Positions 1 through 10,900 of a stretch of 22,500 bases of DNA are shown piece by piece. Source of the stretch: Cryptomeria japonica (taxonomy: Eukaryota; Streptophyta; Pinopsida; Cupressales; Cupressaceae). The notes below the pieces were generated by a model, which was not told where the DNA came from, made no database searches, and was given only the letters and a program-made list of their open reading frames with translations. The stretch covers positions 330,001-352,500 of the forward strand of contig NW_026728912.1 in NCBI RefSeq assembly GCF_030272615.1. Direction: 5' to 3'. Position numbers and translations under genes: made by a program. Positions within the stretch are counted from its first letter, which is position 1, and the number at the start of each line of letters is the position of its first letter.

Positions 1-420
1 CGGGTGCGCACCTCGCGTGCACCTTGGTGCGCACACCTTGGCTGGGTTGCGCGCCCTGGTGGGCACCATGGTGCGCACCAAGGAGCGCTCCGAAGTGTGC
101 TCCAAGGTGCGGCGTGCACGAAGTCGGAGCCCGGTTTGCCCCGGGTGCGCACCTCGCGTGCACCTTCGCCGCGGTGGGCACCATGGCGTGCACGAAGTCG
201 GAGCCCGGTTTGCCCCGGGTGCGCACCTCGCGTGCACCTTCGCCGGGGTGGGCACCTTGGTGTGCAGACCTTGGCTGGGTTGCGCGCCCTGGTGGGCACC
301 ATGGTGCGCACCAAGGAGCGCTCCGAAGTGTGCTCCAAGGTGCGGCCTGCACGAAGTCGGAGCCCGGTTTGCCCCGGGTGTGCACCTCGGGTGGGCACCT
401 TGGTGCGCATGCCTTGCCTG

Positions 421-550
421 GGCTGCGCACCAGGGCGGGCTCAAGATGGCACCCGCGTTCCTTTTTTTTCACTATCTTTCAAAACGGAAATTTTAAAATC
501 TCATTTTTTTTTGCCTTTTTCTGGAAATTAGTGAAGGCAGCGCATCAAAG
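421..550 (+). repeat. AT-rich ~130-bp cassette family (type copy)
   Basis: Starts GGCTGCGCACCAGGGCGGGC, then TCAAGATGGCACCCGCGTTC, a T8 run, CACTATCTTTCAAAACGG, AAATTTTAAAATCTC, a second T run, TGCCTTTTCTGGAAATTAG and TGAAGGCAGCGCATCAAAGG. Near-full copies are at about 421, 891, 1386, 5118, 5639, 5994, 6463, 6958, 7725, 8358, 8828 and 9323. Truncated copies are at 2511-2555 and 10439-10491. Diverged copies ending at 5S-proximal sites are at 3168-3300 and 11104-11236. This is the only AT-rich sequence in the block and it is better conserved than the spacers between copies. Function unknown. Confidence 0.85.
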
Positions 551-717
551 GTGCGCACCTCGCTGCCCACCACGGTGCGCAACGCCGGTGGGCACCCGGG
601 AGTGCTTCGAAGTGTGCTCCAAGGTGCTGCGTGCACGTTGTCGGAGCCCGGTTTGCCCCGGGTGCGCACCTCGCGTGCACCTTCGTCGGGGTGGGCACCT
701 TGGCTGGGTTTGCCCCG

Positions 718-890
718 GCTGCGCTCCGAAGCGGGGTTATTGGAGCGCCGCCTCTTTTTTTGTCGGAGCGTTTGGTGGGGTTTCTCGCATTGGCTCTTCC
801 GAGGCCCGGTTGCCACCCTGGCGCGCACGAAGTCGGAAGTAGGGTTAATTGCCCGGGTGCGCACCTTTGCCAGGGTGGGCACCTTACCTG
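718..890 (+). repeat. Module B (~170 bp) with short T run
   Basis: Contains GCGCTCCGAAGCGGGGTTA, a T7 run, GAGCGTTTGGTGGGGTTTC, TCGCATTGGCTCTTCC and GGGTTAATTGCCCGGG. Six copies: about 718, 1190, 6290, 6763, 8655 and 9126. Each precedes an AT-rich cassette. No function recognised. Confidence 0.75.
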
Positions 891-3310
891 GGCTGCGCAC
901 CAGGGCGGGCTCAAGATGGCACGCGCGTTCCGTTTTTTTCACTATCTTTCAAAACGGAAATTTTAAAATCTCCTTTTTTTTTTGCCTTTTCTGGAAATTA
1001 GTGAAGGCAGCGCATCAAAGGTGCGCACCTCGCTGCCCACCTTGGTGTGCTCTGAGGTGCGCACCCGGGAGCGCTACGAAGTGTGCTCCAAGGTGCGGCG
1101 TGCACGTTGTCGGAGCCCGGTTTGCCCCGGGTGCGCACCTCGCCTGCACCTTGGCCGGGGTGGGCACCTTGGCTGGGTTTGCCCAGGGTGCGCTCCGAAG
1201 CGGGGTTACTGGAGCGCCCCCTCTTTTTTTGTCAGAGCGTTTGGTGGGGTTTCTCGCATTGGCTCTTCCCAGGCCCGGTTGTTGGGTGCGCTCCCACCCT
1301 GGCGCGCGCGAAGTTGGAAGTTGGGTTAATTGCCCGGGCGCGCACCTTCGCCAGGGTGGGCACCTTGGTGCGCACACCTTGGCTGGGCTGCGCACCAGGG
1401 CGGGCTCAAGATGGCACCAGCATTCCCTTTTTCTCACTATCTTTCAAAACGGAAATTTTAAAATCTCGTTTTTTTTTTGCCTTTTATGGAAATTAGTGAA
1501 GGCATCGCATCAAAGGTGCGCACCTCGCTGCCCACCTTGGTGTGCTCCGAGGTGCCCACCACGGTGCGCAACGCCGGTGCGAACCCGGGAGCGCCCCGAT
1601 GTGTGCTCCAAGGTGCGGCGTGCACGAAGTCGGACCCCGGTTTGCCCCGGGTGCGCACCTCGCGTGCACCTTGGTGCGCACACCTTGGCTGGGTTGCGCG
1701 GCCTGGTGGGCACCATGGTGCGCACCAAGGAGCGCTCCGAAGTGTGCTCCAAGGTGCGGCGTGCACGAAGTCGGAGCCCGGTTTGCCCCGGGTACGCACC
1801 TCGCGTGCACCTTCGCCGGGGTGGGCACCTCGGCTGGGTTGCGCGCCCTGGTGCGCACCAAGGAGCGCTCCGAAGTGTGCTCCAAGGTGCGGCGTGCACG
1901 AAGTCGGAGCCCGGTTTGCCCCGGGTGCGCACCTTCGCCGCGGTGCGCACCATGGCGTGCACGAAGTCGGAGCCCGGTTTGCCCCGGGTGCGCACCTCGC
2001 GTGCACCTTCGGCGGGGTTGCGCGCCCTGGTGGGCACCATGGTGCGCACCAAGGAGCGCTCCGAAGTGTGCTCCAAGGTGCGGCGTGCACGAAGTCGGAG
2101 CCCGGTTTGCCCCGGGTGCGCACCTCGCGTGCACCTTCGGCGGGGTTGCGCGCCCTGGTGGGCACCATGGTGCGCACCAAGGAGCGCTCCGAAGTGTGCT
2201 CCAAGGTGCGGCGTGCACGAAGTCGGAGCCCGGTTTGCCCCGGGTGCGCACCTCGCGTGCACCTTCGCCGCGGTGGGCACCATGGCGTGCACGAAGTCGG
2301 AGCCCGGTTTGCCCCGGGTGCGCACCTCGCGTGCACCTTCGCCGGGGTGGGCACCTCGGCTGGGTTGCGCGCCCTGGTGCGCACCAAGGAGCGCTCCGAA
2401 GTGTGCTCCAAGGTGCGGCGTGCACGAAGTCGGAGCCCGGTTTGCCCCGGGTGCGCACCTCGCGTGCACCTTCGCCAGGGTGGGCACCTCGGTGCGCACA
2501 CCTTCTCAATGTTTTCTTGCCTTTTCTGGAAATTGGTGAAGGCAGCGCATCAAAGGTGCGCACCTCGGTGTGCTCCGAGGTGCGAACCCGAGAGCGCTCC
2601 GAGGTGCCCACGAAGTCGAAAGTCGGGTTAATTGCATTGTTTTCCCCGGGTGCGCTCCGAGGTGCGCAACATCGGCGCGCACCAAGGAGGGCCTCCGAAG
2701 TGTGCTCCAAGGTGCGCACGATGGCGTGCACCTCTGGTGCGCACGATTCGGAGCTCGGTTTGACCGGGGTGCGCACACCTTGGCTGGGTTGCGCACCTTT
2801 TGTGCGCTCCAAGGTGCGCACGAAGTCGGAGCTCGGTTTGCCCCGGGTGCGCACCTTCGCCAGGGTGCGCACCTTGATGCGCACGCCTTGGCTGGGCTGC
2901 GCACCTTGGTGGGCGCCATGGTGCGCACCTTTCGTGCGCTCCAAGGTGCGCACGAAGTCGGAGCTCGGTTTGCCCCGGGTGCGCACCTTGGTGGGCGCCA
3001 TGGTGCACTCCGAGGTGCCCAAGATTGGTGCGCACCAAGGAGCGCTCCGAAGTGCGCTCCAAGGTGCGCGCGAAGTCGAAAGTTGGGTTAATTGTCCGGT
3101 TTGCCTCGGGTGCGCACCTTGCGTGCACCTTCGCCAGGGTGGGCGCCTTGGTGCGCACACCTTGGCTGGGCTGCGCACACCTTGGCACCCGCGTTTCCTT
3201 CATTTTAAATTTTTTTTTTTTACAATCTCTCAAGTGGGAAATTCTATAATCTCAACTTTTTTTGCCTTTTCAGGAAACTTTTGAATGGAGCGCATCATTG
3301 GTGCGCTCCG

Positions 3311-3716
3311 AAGTGTGCTCCAAAGCTCTCTCCAGCTGCGTGCACCTGCCCCGGCCGCGCACCCGGCCCCGCCCAGCTTCGCTCACCTGTCCCGGGCGTC
3401 TGGTGCGGAACCTTAGAGTAAGAAACATCACCGTGCACCTTGGCCAACGTGCGCGACTCGACCGAGCGCGCACTGGCCGAGGTGCACACCGATTTCACCT
3501 GGGTGCGCGCGCAGCACCTCGGGCGCACCGGGGTGCGCGCACAACGCCCGGGTTGCACCGTGGCCTGTGTGCTCGGGGCGCCTCGGGTGCGCGCTCGGTG
3601 TCGCCCCCGCGCGCGCGGTAGTGCGGGCAGCGCACCCCGGCCCGGCCCGGCCCCGACGAGAACGCAAACGGGCAAAAGGTTTATTCAAATAGCATTGCGA
3701 CGCCCGGCGAAAAACT
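3311..3716. other. GC-rich flank 3' of 5S copy 1, no gene seen
   Basis: About 400 bp of unique-looking GC-rich DNA (within one duplication copy), with CCCCGGCCGCGCACCCGGCC, clusters of GTGCGCGC and a short AT-rich stretch just before the 5S terminator. It separates the diverged last AT-rich cassette from the 5S gene. Nothing coding is supported. The copy-2 equivalent is 11247-11652 and differs at one base (11515). Confidence 0.6.
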
Positions 3717-3722
3717 AAAAAA
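3717..3722 (-). terminator. Pol III oligo-T terminator of 5S copy 1
   Basis: Six A residues on the plus strand give TTTTTT on the sense strand immediately after the terminal CCC of the 5S gene, followed by AG and a T5 run. Four or more T residues on the non-template strand is the standard RNA polymerase III termination signal. Confidence 0.88.
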
Positions 3723-3738
3723 GGGTGCAACACCGGGA

Positions 3739-3760
3739 CTTCCCGGGAGGTCACCCATCC
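3739..3760 (-). promoter_or_regulatory. 5S internal promoter, box C (copy 1)
   Basis: Sense strand begins GGATGGGTGACCTCC and ends GGGAAG, at about nucleotides 81-102 of the gene. This is the TFIIIA-binding C block of plant 5S genes, intact here. Confidence 0.85.
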
Positions 3761-3773
3761 CAGTACTACTCCG

Positions 3774-3791
3774 GCCCAAGCGCGCTTAACT
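3774..3791 (-). promoter_or_regulatory. 5S internal promoter, box A (copy 1)
   Basis: Sense strand AGTTAAGCGCGCTTGGGC at about nucleotides 50-67 of the gene; it differs from the common angiosperm form only at C for T in GCGTGC. Box A is part of the TFIIIA/TFIIIC internal control region. Confidence 0.85.
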
Positions 3792-3840
3792 GCGGAGTTC
3801 TGATGGGATCCGGTGCACTAACGCTGGTATGATCGCACCC

Positions 3841-4250
3841 GTTATGAGCTTGTCGCAGTGTGTACTTAGCAAACCGCGACCCACGTGCGAATCCACCCCG
3901 GCCACCCACCCCCGTCGAGGTGCACACCCTCCCTCGCGAAGTGCGCCCCGTTCGCCAAGTGTGAGCCCTGCCCGGGTGCGCGCACCTTGCTAGGGCGTCG
4001 GGTGTGCACCCGGCCCGGCCTACGTGCGTGCACCTGGAGGGGGCGTCGTGTGCGTGCAGTGTCCCGTCTGCAACGCGGTGCCCACACACCACCTCGGGCG
4101 CAACGACCTGCGCTCACATGTGGGCCGAGTGCACCTTGGTGCATGTTCGGGGCGCCTCGGGTGCACGCTCGATCTTGCCCCGGTGCACCAAGGCGCTCGG
4201 TTTGCCCCGGGTGCGCACTTGGTGCAAGGTGGGCACCCAAAATAGGGATC
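3841..4250. other. 5' flank of 5S copy 1, no confident gene
   Basis: Upstream flank of the 5S gene (the gene reads leftwards). The first 40 bases are AT-richer, then GC-rich DNA with GTGCACC-type modules resumes. I see no TATA-like box at -28. A short plus-strand frame here has a C-x2-C-x15-H-x4-H pattern at 4060-4134, treated as a finding and not as a gene. The copy-2 equivalent is 11777-12186. Confidence 0.6.
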
Positions 4251-4269
4251 AAGCACCAAAACACAAGTT

Positions 4270-4560
4270 TCGGGATGCAAAATGGGACCCAAGGACCACA
4301 AATGCGTTCCAAGACCCATGATGGGTCCACGAGAACAAAAATGTGTTCCGAGACTTAATAAACAAATATTGGGTTTTAGGAGAAGAAACATGCTCTGATG
4401 CCCAAAACGAGAATCGACCCCGAAAAGGCCACAGGCCAAAAGTGGGATGCGAGACAAAAAAAAATGGGACCCGAGGACCAAAATTGGGTTCCCAGGTCGA
4501 AGACAGGGCAACCGGACAAGAAACGACCTCTAAGGCTCGAAATGAGTCCCGACGACTAAA
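4270..4560 (+). repeat. Degenerate ~20-bp A-rich minisatellite, copy 1
   Basis: Loosely repeated unit like AAAATGGGTTCCGAGGACC. Recognisable units begin near 4277, 4299, 4319, 4337, 4437, 4456, 4480 and 4540, with spacing of about 18-24 bp in clusters. Base composition (A-rich plus strand) differs sharply from the flanking GC-rich blocks. Confidence 0.6.
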
Positions 4561-4599
4561 ACTTGACAAGAAGCACCCATCAGGCACCCAACTCGACAC

Positions 4600-5095
4600 C
4601 CATGGGATGCCGACCCACCCGGGCTTCCACCTAGCACACCTTGGCACCCACCCACCCTCGCACCCAACCTCGCACCCAACTTAGCACCTTTGAACCCACA
4701 TTGGCACTCACCCTGACCCTGGCACCTTGGAACCCACATTGGCACTCACCTTGACCCTGGCACCCACCTTTGCACTCACCTTGGGACCCACCCTGGCTCC
4801 CACCTCGGCACCCACCCAGACACCCACCTTGGTTCCTTGGCACCCACCTTGGATCCTTGGCACCCACCCCGACACCCACCTTGGCACGCAACTTGGCTAC
4901 TTGCCACCCACCTTGGCTCCTTGACGCCCACCCCGACAACCACCCCGTGACCTACCCTGGCTAGGGTTGGTGCACACCCACCCTGGTGCCCACCTTGGCA
5001 CCCACCCTATGACCCACCTTGGCACGCACCTTAGTACCCACCCCGTTACCCACCCTAGGACCCACCCCGTGACCCACCTTGGCCAGGGTGGGTGC
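4600..5095 (+). repeat. CACCC/CTTGG minisatellite, truncated copy
   Basis: Imperfect reiteration of short units such as TTGGCACCCACC, CCTAGCACCCACC and CCGTGACCCACC. The plus strand is C-rich and the minus strand G-rich (GGTGGGTGCC). It stops abruptly at 5095 and rejoins GC-rich block sequence. Confidence 0.85.
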
Positions 5096-7937
5096 CTTGG
5101 TGCGCACAACTTGCCTGGGCTGCACACCAGGGCGGGCTCAAGATGGCACCCGCGTTCCGTTTTTTTCACTATCTTTCAAAACGGAAATTTTAAAATCTCA
5201 TTTTTTTCTTTTTTTTGCCTTTTCTGGAAATTAGTGAAGGCAGCGCATCAAAGGTGCGCAATGCTGGTGCGAACCCGGGAGCGCTCCGATGTGTGCTCCA
5301 AGGTGCGGCGTGCACGAAGTCCGAGCCCGGTTTGCCCCGGGTGCGCACCTCGCGTGCACCTTCGCCGGGGTGAGCACCTTGGCTGGGTTGCGCGCCCTGG
5401 TGCGTACCAAGGAGCGCTCTGAAGTGTGCTCCAAGGTGCGGCGTGCACGAAGTCGGAGCCCGGTTTGCCCCGGGTGTGCACCTCGGGTGCGCACCTCGCG
5501 TGCACCTTCGCTGCGGTGGGCACCTTGGCTGGGTTGCGCGCCTTGGTGGGCACCATGCAGTGCACGAAGTCGGAGCCCGGTTTGCCCCGGGCGCGCACCT
5601 CCGCCAGGGTGGGCACCTTGGTGCGCACAACTTGCCTGGGCTGCGCATCAGGAAGGGCTCAAGATGGCACCCGCGTTCCGTTTTTTTCACTATCTTTCAG
5701 AACGGAAATTTTAAAATATCGTTTTTTTTTGCCTTTTCTGGAAATTAGTGAAGGCAGCGCATCAAAGGTGCGCAACGCTGGTGCGAACCTGGGAGCGCTC
5801 CGATGTGTGCTCCAAGGTGCGGCGTGCACGAAGTCGGAGCCCGGTTTGCCTCGGGTGCGCCCTGGTGGGCACCATGGTGCGCACCAAGGAGCGCTCCGAA
5901 GTGTGCTCCAAGGTGCGGCCTGCACGAAGTCGGAGCCCGGTTTGCCCCGGGTGTGCACCTCGGGTGGGCACCTTGGTGCGCATGCCTTGCCTGGGCTGCG
6001 CACCAGGGCGGGCTCAAGATGGCACCCGCGTTCCTTTTTTTTCACTATCTTTCAAAACGGAAATTTTAAAATCTCATTTTTTTTTGCCTTTTTCTGGAAA
6101 TTAGTGAAGGCAGCGCATCAAAGGTGCGCACCTCGCTGCCCACCACGGTGCGCAACGCCGGTGGGCACCCGGGAGTGCTTCGAAGTGTGCTCCAAGGTGC
6201 TGCGTGCACGTTGTCGGAGCCCGGTTTGCCCCGGGTGCGCACCTCGCGTGCACCTTCGTCGGGGTGGGCACCTTGGCTTGGTTTGCCCCGGCTGCGCTCC
6301 GAAGCGGGGTTATTGGAGCGCCGCCTCTTTTTTTGTCGGAGCGTTTGGTGGGGTTTCTCGCATTGGCTCTTCCGAGGCCCGGTTGCCACCCTGGCGCGCA
6401 CGAAGTCGGAAGTAGGGTTAATTGCCCGGGTGCGCACCTTTGCCAGGGTGGCACCTTACCTGGGCTGCGCACCAGGGCGGGCTCAAGATGGCACGCGCGT
6501 TCCGTTTTTTTCACTATCTTTCAAAACGGAAATTTTAAAATCTCCTTTTTTTTTTGCCTTTTCTGGAAATTAGTGAAGGCAGCGCATCAAAGGTGCGCAC
6601 CTCGCTGCCCACCTTGGTGTGCTCTGAGGTGCGCACCCGGGAGCGCTACGAAGTGTGCTCCAAGGTGCGGCGTGCACGTTGTCGGAGCCCGGTTTGCCCC
6701 GGGTGCGCACCTCGCCTGCACCTTGGCCGGGGTGGGCACCTTGGCTGGGTTTGCCCAGGGTGCGCTCCGAAGCGGGGTTACTGGAGCGCCCCCTCTTTTT
6801 TTGTCAGAGAGTTTGGTGGGGTTTCTCGCATTGGCTCTTCCCAGGCCCGGTTGTTGGGTGCGCTCCCACCCTGGCGCGCGCGAAGTTGGAAGTTGGGTTA
6901 ATTGCCCGGGCGCGCACCTTCGCCAGGGTGGGCACCTTGGTGCGCAAACCTTGGCTGGGCTGCGCACCAGGGCGGGCTCAAGATGGCACCAGCATTCCCT
7001 TTTTCTCACTATCTTTCAAAACGGAAATTTTAAAATCTCGTTTTTTTTTTGCCTTTTATGGAAATTAGTGAAGGCATCGCATCAAAGGTGCGCACCTCGC
7101 TGCCCACCTTGGTGTGCTCCGAGGTGCCCACCACGGTGCGCAACGCCGGTGCGAACCCGGGAGCGCCCCGATGTGTGCTCCAAGGTGCGGCGTGCACGAA
7201 GTCGGACCCCGGTTTGCCCCGGGTGCGCACCTCGCGTGCACCTTGGTGCGCACACCTTGGCTGGGTTGCGCGGCCTGGTGGGCACCATGGTGCGCACCAA
7301 GGAGCGCTCCGAAGTGTGCTCCAAGGTGCGGCGTGCACGAAGTCGGAGCCCGGTTTGCCCCGGGTGCGCACCTTCGCCGCGGTGGGCACCATGGCGTGCA
7401 CGAAGTCGGAGCCCGGTTTGCCCCGGGTGCGCACCTCGCGTGCACCTTCGCCGGGGTGGGCACCTCGGCTGGGTTGCGCGCCCTGGTGCGCACCAAGGAG
7501 CGCTCTGAAGTGTGCTCCAAGGTGCGGCGTGCACGAAGTCGGAGCCCGGTTTGCCCCGGGTGTGCACCTCGCGTGCGCACCTCGCGTGCACCTTCGCTGC
7601 GGTGGGCACCTTGGCTGGGTTGCGCGCCTTGGTGGGCACCATGCAGTGCACGAAGTCGGAGCCCGGATTGCCCCGGGCGCGCACCTCCGCCAGGGTGGGC
7701 ACCTTGGTGCGCACAACTTGCCTGGGGTGCGCACCAGGAAGGGCTCAAGATGGCACCCGCGTTCCGTTTTTTTCACTATCTTTCAGAACGGAAATTTTAA
7801 AATCTCGTTTTTTTTTGCCTTTTCTGGAAATTAGTGAAGGCAGCGCATCAAAGGTGCGCAACGCTGGTGCGAACCTGGGAGCGCTCCGATGTGTGCTCCA
7901 AGGTGCGGCGTGCACGAAGTCGGACCCCGGTTTGCCC
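5096..7937. repeat. GC-rich palindromic higher-order repeat block, middle
   Basis: Same modules as the first block in a different order. It includes a 1.5-kb copy of 284-1800 and a further pair (about 5405-5836 resembling 7490-7920, offset about 2085). It lacks a 5S gene and lies between the two 5S-bearing segments. Six AT-rich cassettes occur here. No coding sequence can be supported. Confidence 0.88.
5857..7372. repeat. 1.5-kb internal repeat, copy b
   Basis: Middle copy of the 284-1800 repeat. It is more diverged than the 5S-bearing copies are from each other, so this duplication is older or has been homogenised less. Confidence 0.9.
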
Positions 7938-10900
7938 CGGGTGCGCACCTCGCGTGCACCTTGGTGCGCACACCTTGGCTGGGTTGCGCGCCCTGGTGGG
8001 CACCATGGTGCGCACCAAGGAGCGCTCCGAAGTGTGCTCCAAGGTGCGGCGTGCACGAAGTCGGAGCCCGGTTTGCCCCGGGTGCGCACCTCGCGTGCAC
8101 CTTCGCCGCGGTGGGCACCATGGCGTGCACGAAGTCGGAGCCCGGTTTGCCCCGGGTGCGCACCTCGCGTGCACCTTCGCCGGGGTGGGCACCTTGGTGT
8201 GCAGACCTTGGCTGGGTTGCGCGCCCTGGTGGGCACCATGGTGCGCACCAAGGAGCGCTCCGAAGTGTGCTCCAAGGTGCGGCCTGCACGAAGTCGGAGC
8301 CCGGTTTGCCCCGGGTGTGCACCTCGGGTGGGCACCTTGGTGCGCATGCCTTGCCTGGGCTGCGCACCAGGGCGGGCTCAAGATGGCACCCGCGTTCCTT
8401 TTTTTTCACTATCTTTCAAAATGGAAATTTTAAAATCTCATTTTTTTTTGCCTTTTTCTGGAAATTAGTGAAGGCAGCGCATCAAAGGTGCGCACCTCGC
8501 TGCCCACCACGGTGCGCAACGCCGGTGGGCACCCGGGAGTGCTTCGAAGTGTGCTCCAAGGTGCTGCGTGCACGTTGTCGGAGCCCGGTTTGCCCCGGGT
8601 GCGCACCTCGCGTGCACCTTCGTCGGGGTGGGCACCTTGGCTGGGTTTGCCCCGGCTGCGCTCCGAAGCGGGGTTATTGGAGCGCCGCCTCTTTTTTTGT
8701 CGGAGCGTTTGGTGGGGTTTCTCGCATTGGCTCTTCCGAGGCCCGGTTGCCACCCTGGCGCGCACGAAGTCGGAAGTAGGGTTAATTGCCCGGGTGCGCA
8801 CCTTTGCCAGGGTGGGCACCTTACCTGGGCTGCGCACCAGGGCGGGCTCAAGATGGCACGCGCGTTCCGTTTTTTTCACTATCTTTCAAAACGGAAATTT
8901 TAAAATCTCCTTTTTTTTTTGCCTTTTCTGGAAATTAGTGAAGGCAGCGCATCAAAGGTGCGCACCTCGCTGCCCACCTTGGTGTGCTCTGAGGTGCGCA
9001 CCCGGGAGCGCTACGAAGTGTGCTCCAAGGTGCGGCGTGCACGTTGTCGGAGCCCGGTTTGCCCCGGGTGCGCACCTCGCCTGCACCTTGGCCGGGGTGG
9101 GCACCTTGGCTGGGTTTGCCCAGGGTGCGCTCCGAAGCGGGGTTACTGGAGCGCCCCCTCTTTTTTTGTCAGAGCGTTTGGTGGGGTTTCTCGCATTGGC
9201 TCTTCCCAGGCCCGGTTGTTGGGTGCGCTCCCACCCTGGCGCGCGCGAAGTTGGAAGTTGGGTTAATTGCCCGGGCGCGCACCTTCGCCAGGGTGGGCAC
9301 CTTGGTGCGCACACCTTGGCTGGGCTGCGCACCAGGGCGGGCTCAAGATGGCACCAGCATTCCCTTTTTCTCACTATCTTTCAAAACGGAAATTTTAAAA
9401 TCTCGTTTTTTTTTTGCCTTTTATGGAAATTAGTGAAGGCATCGCATCAAAGGTGCGCACCTCGCTGCCCACCTTGGTGTGCTCCGAGGTGCCCACCACG
9501 GTGCGCAACGCCGGTGCGAACCCGGGAGCGCCCCGATGTGTGCTCCAAGGTGCGGCGTGCACGAAGTCGGACCCCGGTTTGCCCCGGGTGCGCACCTCGC
9601 GTGCACCTTGGTGCGCACACCTTGGCTGGGTTGCGCGGCCTGGTGGGCACCATGGTGCGCACCAAGGAGCGCTCCGAAGTGTGCTCCAAGGTGCGGCGTG
9701 CACGAAGTCGGAGCCCGGTTTGCCCCGGGTACGCACCTCGCGTGCACCTTCGCCGGGGTGGGCACCTCGGCTGGGTTGCGCGCCCTGGTGCGCACCAAGG
9801 AGCGCTCCGAAGTGTGCTCCAAGGTGCGGCGTGCACGAAGTCGGAGCCCGGTTTGCCCCGGGTGCGCACCTTCGCCGCGGTGCGCACCATGGCGTGCACG
9901 AAGTCGGAGCCCGGTTTGCCCCGGGTGCGCACCTCGCGTGCACCTTCGGCGGGGTTGCGCGCCCTGGTGGGCACCATGGTGCGCACCAAGGAGCGCTCTG
10001 AAGTGTGCTCCAAGGTGCGGCGTGCACGAAGTCGGAGCCCGGTTTGCCCCGGGTGCGCACCTCGCGTGCACCTTCGGCGGGGTTGCGCGCCCTGGTGGGC
10101 ACCATGGTGCGCACCAAGGAGCGCTCCGAAGTGTGCTCCAAGGTGCGGCGTGCACGAAGTCGGAGCCCGGTTTGCCCCGGGTGCGCACCTCGCGTGCACC
10201 TTCGCCGCGGTGGGCACCATGGCGTGCACGAAGTCGGAGCCCGGTTTGCCCCGGGTGCGCACCTCGCGTGCACCTTCGCCGGGGTGGGCACCTCGGCTGG
10301 GTTGCGCGCCCTGGTGCGCACCAAGGAGCGCTCCGAAGTGTGCTCCAAGGTGCGGCGTGCACGAAGTCGGAGCCCGGTTTGCCCCGGGTGCGCACCTCGC
10401 GTGCACCTTCGCCAGGGTGGGCACCTCGGTGCGCACACCTTCTCAATGTTTTCTTGCCTTTTCTGGAAATTGGTGAAGGCAGCGCATCAAAGGTGCGCAC
10501 CTCGGTGTGCTCCGAGGTGCGAACCCGAGAGCGCTCCGAGGTGCCCACGAAGTCGAAAGTCGGGTTAATTGCATTGTTTTCCCCGGGTGCGCTCCGAGGT
10601 GCGCAACATCGGCGCGCACCAAGGAGGGCTCCGAAGTGTGCTCCAAGGTGCGCACGATGGCGTGCACCTCTGGTGCGCACGATTCGGAGCTCGGTTTGAC
10701 CGGGGTGCGCACACCTTGGCTGGGTTGCGCACCTTTTGTGCGCTCCAAGGTGCGCACGAAGTCGGAGCTCGGTTTGCCCCGGGTGCGCACCTTCGCCAGG
10801 GTGCGCACCTTGATGCGCACGCCTTGGCTGGGCTGCGCACCTTGGTGGGCGCCATGGTGCGCACCTTTCGTGCGCTCCAAGGTGCGCACGAAGTCGGAGC

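Larger units (their letters stand above)
284..1800. repeat. 1.5-kb internal repeat, copy a
   Basis: Matches 5857-7372 (offset 5573 then 5572) and, within the large duplication, 8221-9737. It carries three AT-rich cassettes and two copies of a ~170-bp module with a short T run and GTTTGGTGGGGTTTCTCGC. Differences from the middle copy include G/T near 6277, a missing G near 6450, C/A at the GAGCGTTT/GAGAGTTT site near 6808 and C/A near 6946. Confidence 0.9.
1..3310. repeat. GC-rich palindromic higher-order repeat block, first
   Basis: The block is built from reshuffled short modules: GTGCGCACCAAGGAGCGCTC, GAAGTGTGCTCCAAGGTGCG, CGTGCACGAAGTCGGAGCCC, GGTTTGCCCCGGGTGCGCAC, CTCGCGTGCACCTTCGCC. AT-rich cassettes punctuate it. 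Many modules are perfect palindromes, for example GCACCATGGTGC at 63-74, GGTGCGCACC at 70-79 and GGAGCGCTCC at 82-91, which overlap or abut. A diverged version of the modules, with GAGCTCGG in place of GAGCCCGG, fills 2560-3170. Long open frames exist on both strands at once and simply reflect this composition. No gene is seen. Confidence 0.9.
3723..3840 (-). rRNA. 5S rRNA: 5S ribosomal RNA gene, copy 1
   Basis: The minus strand reads GGGTGCGATCATACCAGC at the 5' end and GGTGTTGCACCC at the 3' end, the classic plant 5S termini, and the two ends pair to form helix I. It is 118 bp, full length for plant 5S. The internal control region is intact: box A reads AGTTAAGCGCGCTTGGGC and box C starts GGATGGGTGACCTCC. 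The product is the 5S RNA of the large ribosomal subunit, made by RNA polymerase III with TFIIIA. A six-base T run follows directly (see terminator). The base before the start is C on the sense strand, as is common, but I see no TATA box near -28 as found in many angiosperm 5S genes. The variants GCGTTAGTGC and CTCCGCAGTTAAGCGC resemble gymnosperm 5S as I remember it. The gene is inverted relative to the presumed Pol I promoters downstream. Confidence 0.96.
1..5095. repeat. 7.94-kb-spaced segmental duplication, copy 1 (contains 5S copy 1)
   Basis: Bases 1-5095 match 7938-13031 end to end. By reading both copies I find only four substitutions (485, 2062, 3579, 3822; C here, T in copy 2) and one extra C near 2692, which changes the offset from 7937 to 7936. 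The left edge lies outside the window. The right edge is at 5095, inside the motif GCCAGGGTGGGTGC. The segment carries GC-rich palindromic repeats, one 5S gene, an A-rich minisatellite and the start of the CACCC minisatellite. Confidence 0.95.

Noticed and set aside
839-860. GGGTTAATTG motifs as telomere-like repeats
   Set aside because: They are single occurrences per module and not tandem TTTAGGG units.
551-2539. 662-residue plus-strand open frame (and the matching one at 8488-10476)
   Set aside because: It is Arg/Pro/Cys/Gly-rich low-complexity translation of the GC repeat modules, overlaps equally long frames on the other strand and in other frames, runs through AT-rich cassettes, and has no domain.
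1493-3178. 561-residue minus-strand open frame, and the 579-residue frame at 9430-11169
   Set aside because: Same repeats read in reverse. A single-base indel near 2692 changes where frames end between otherwise identical copies, so there is no sign of coding constraint.
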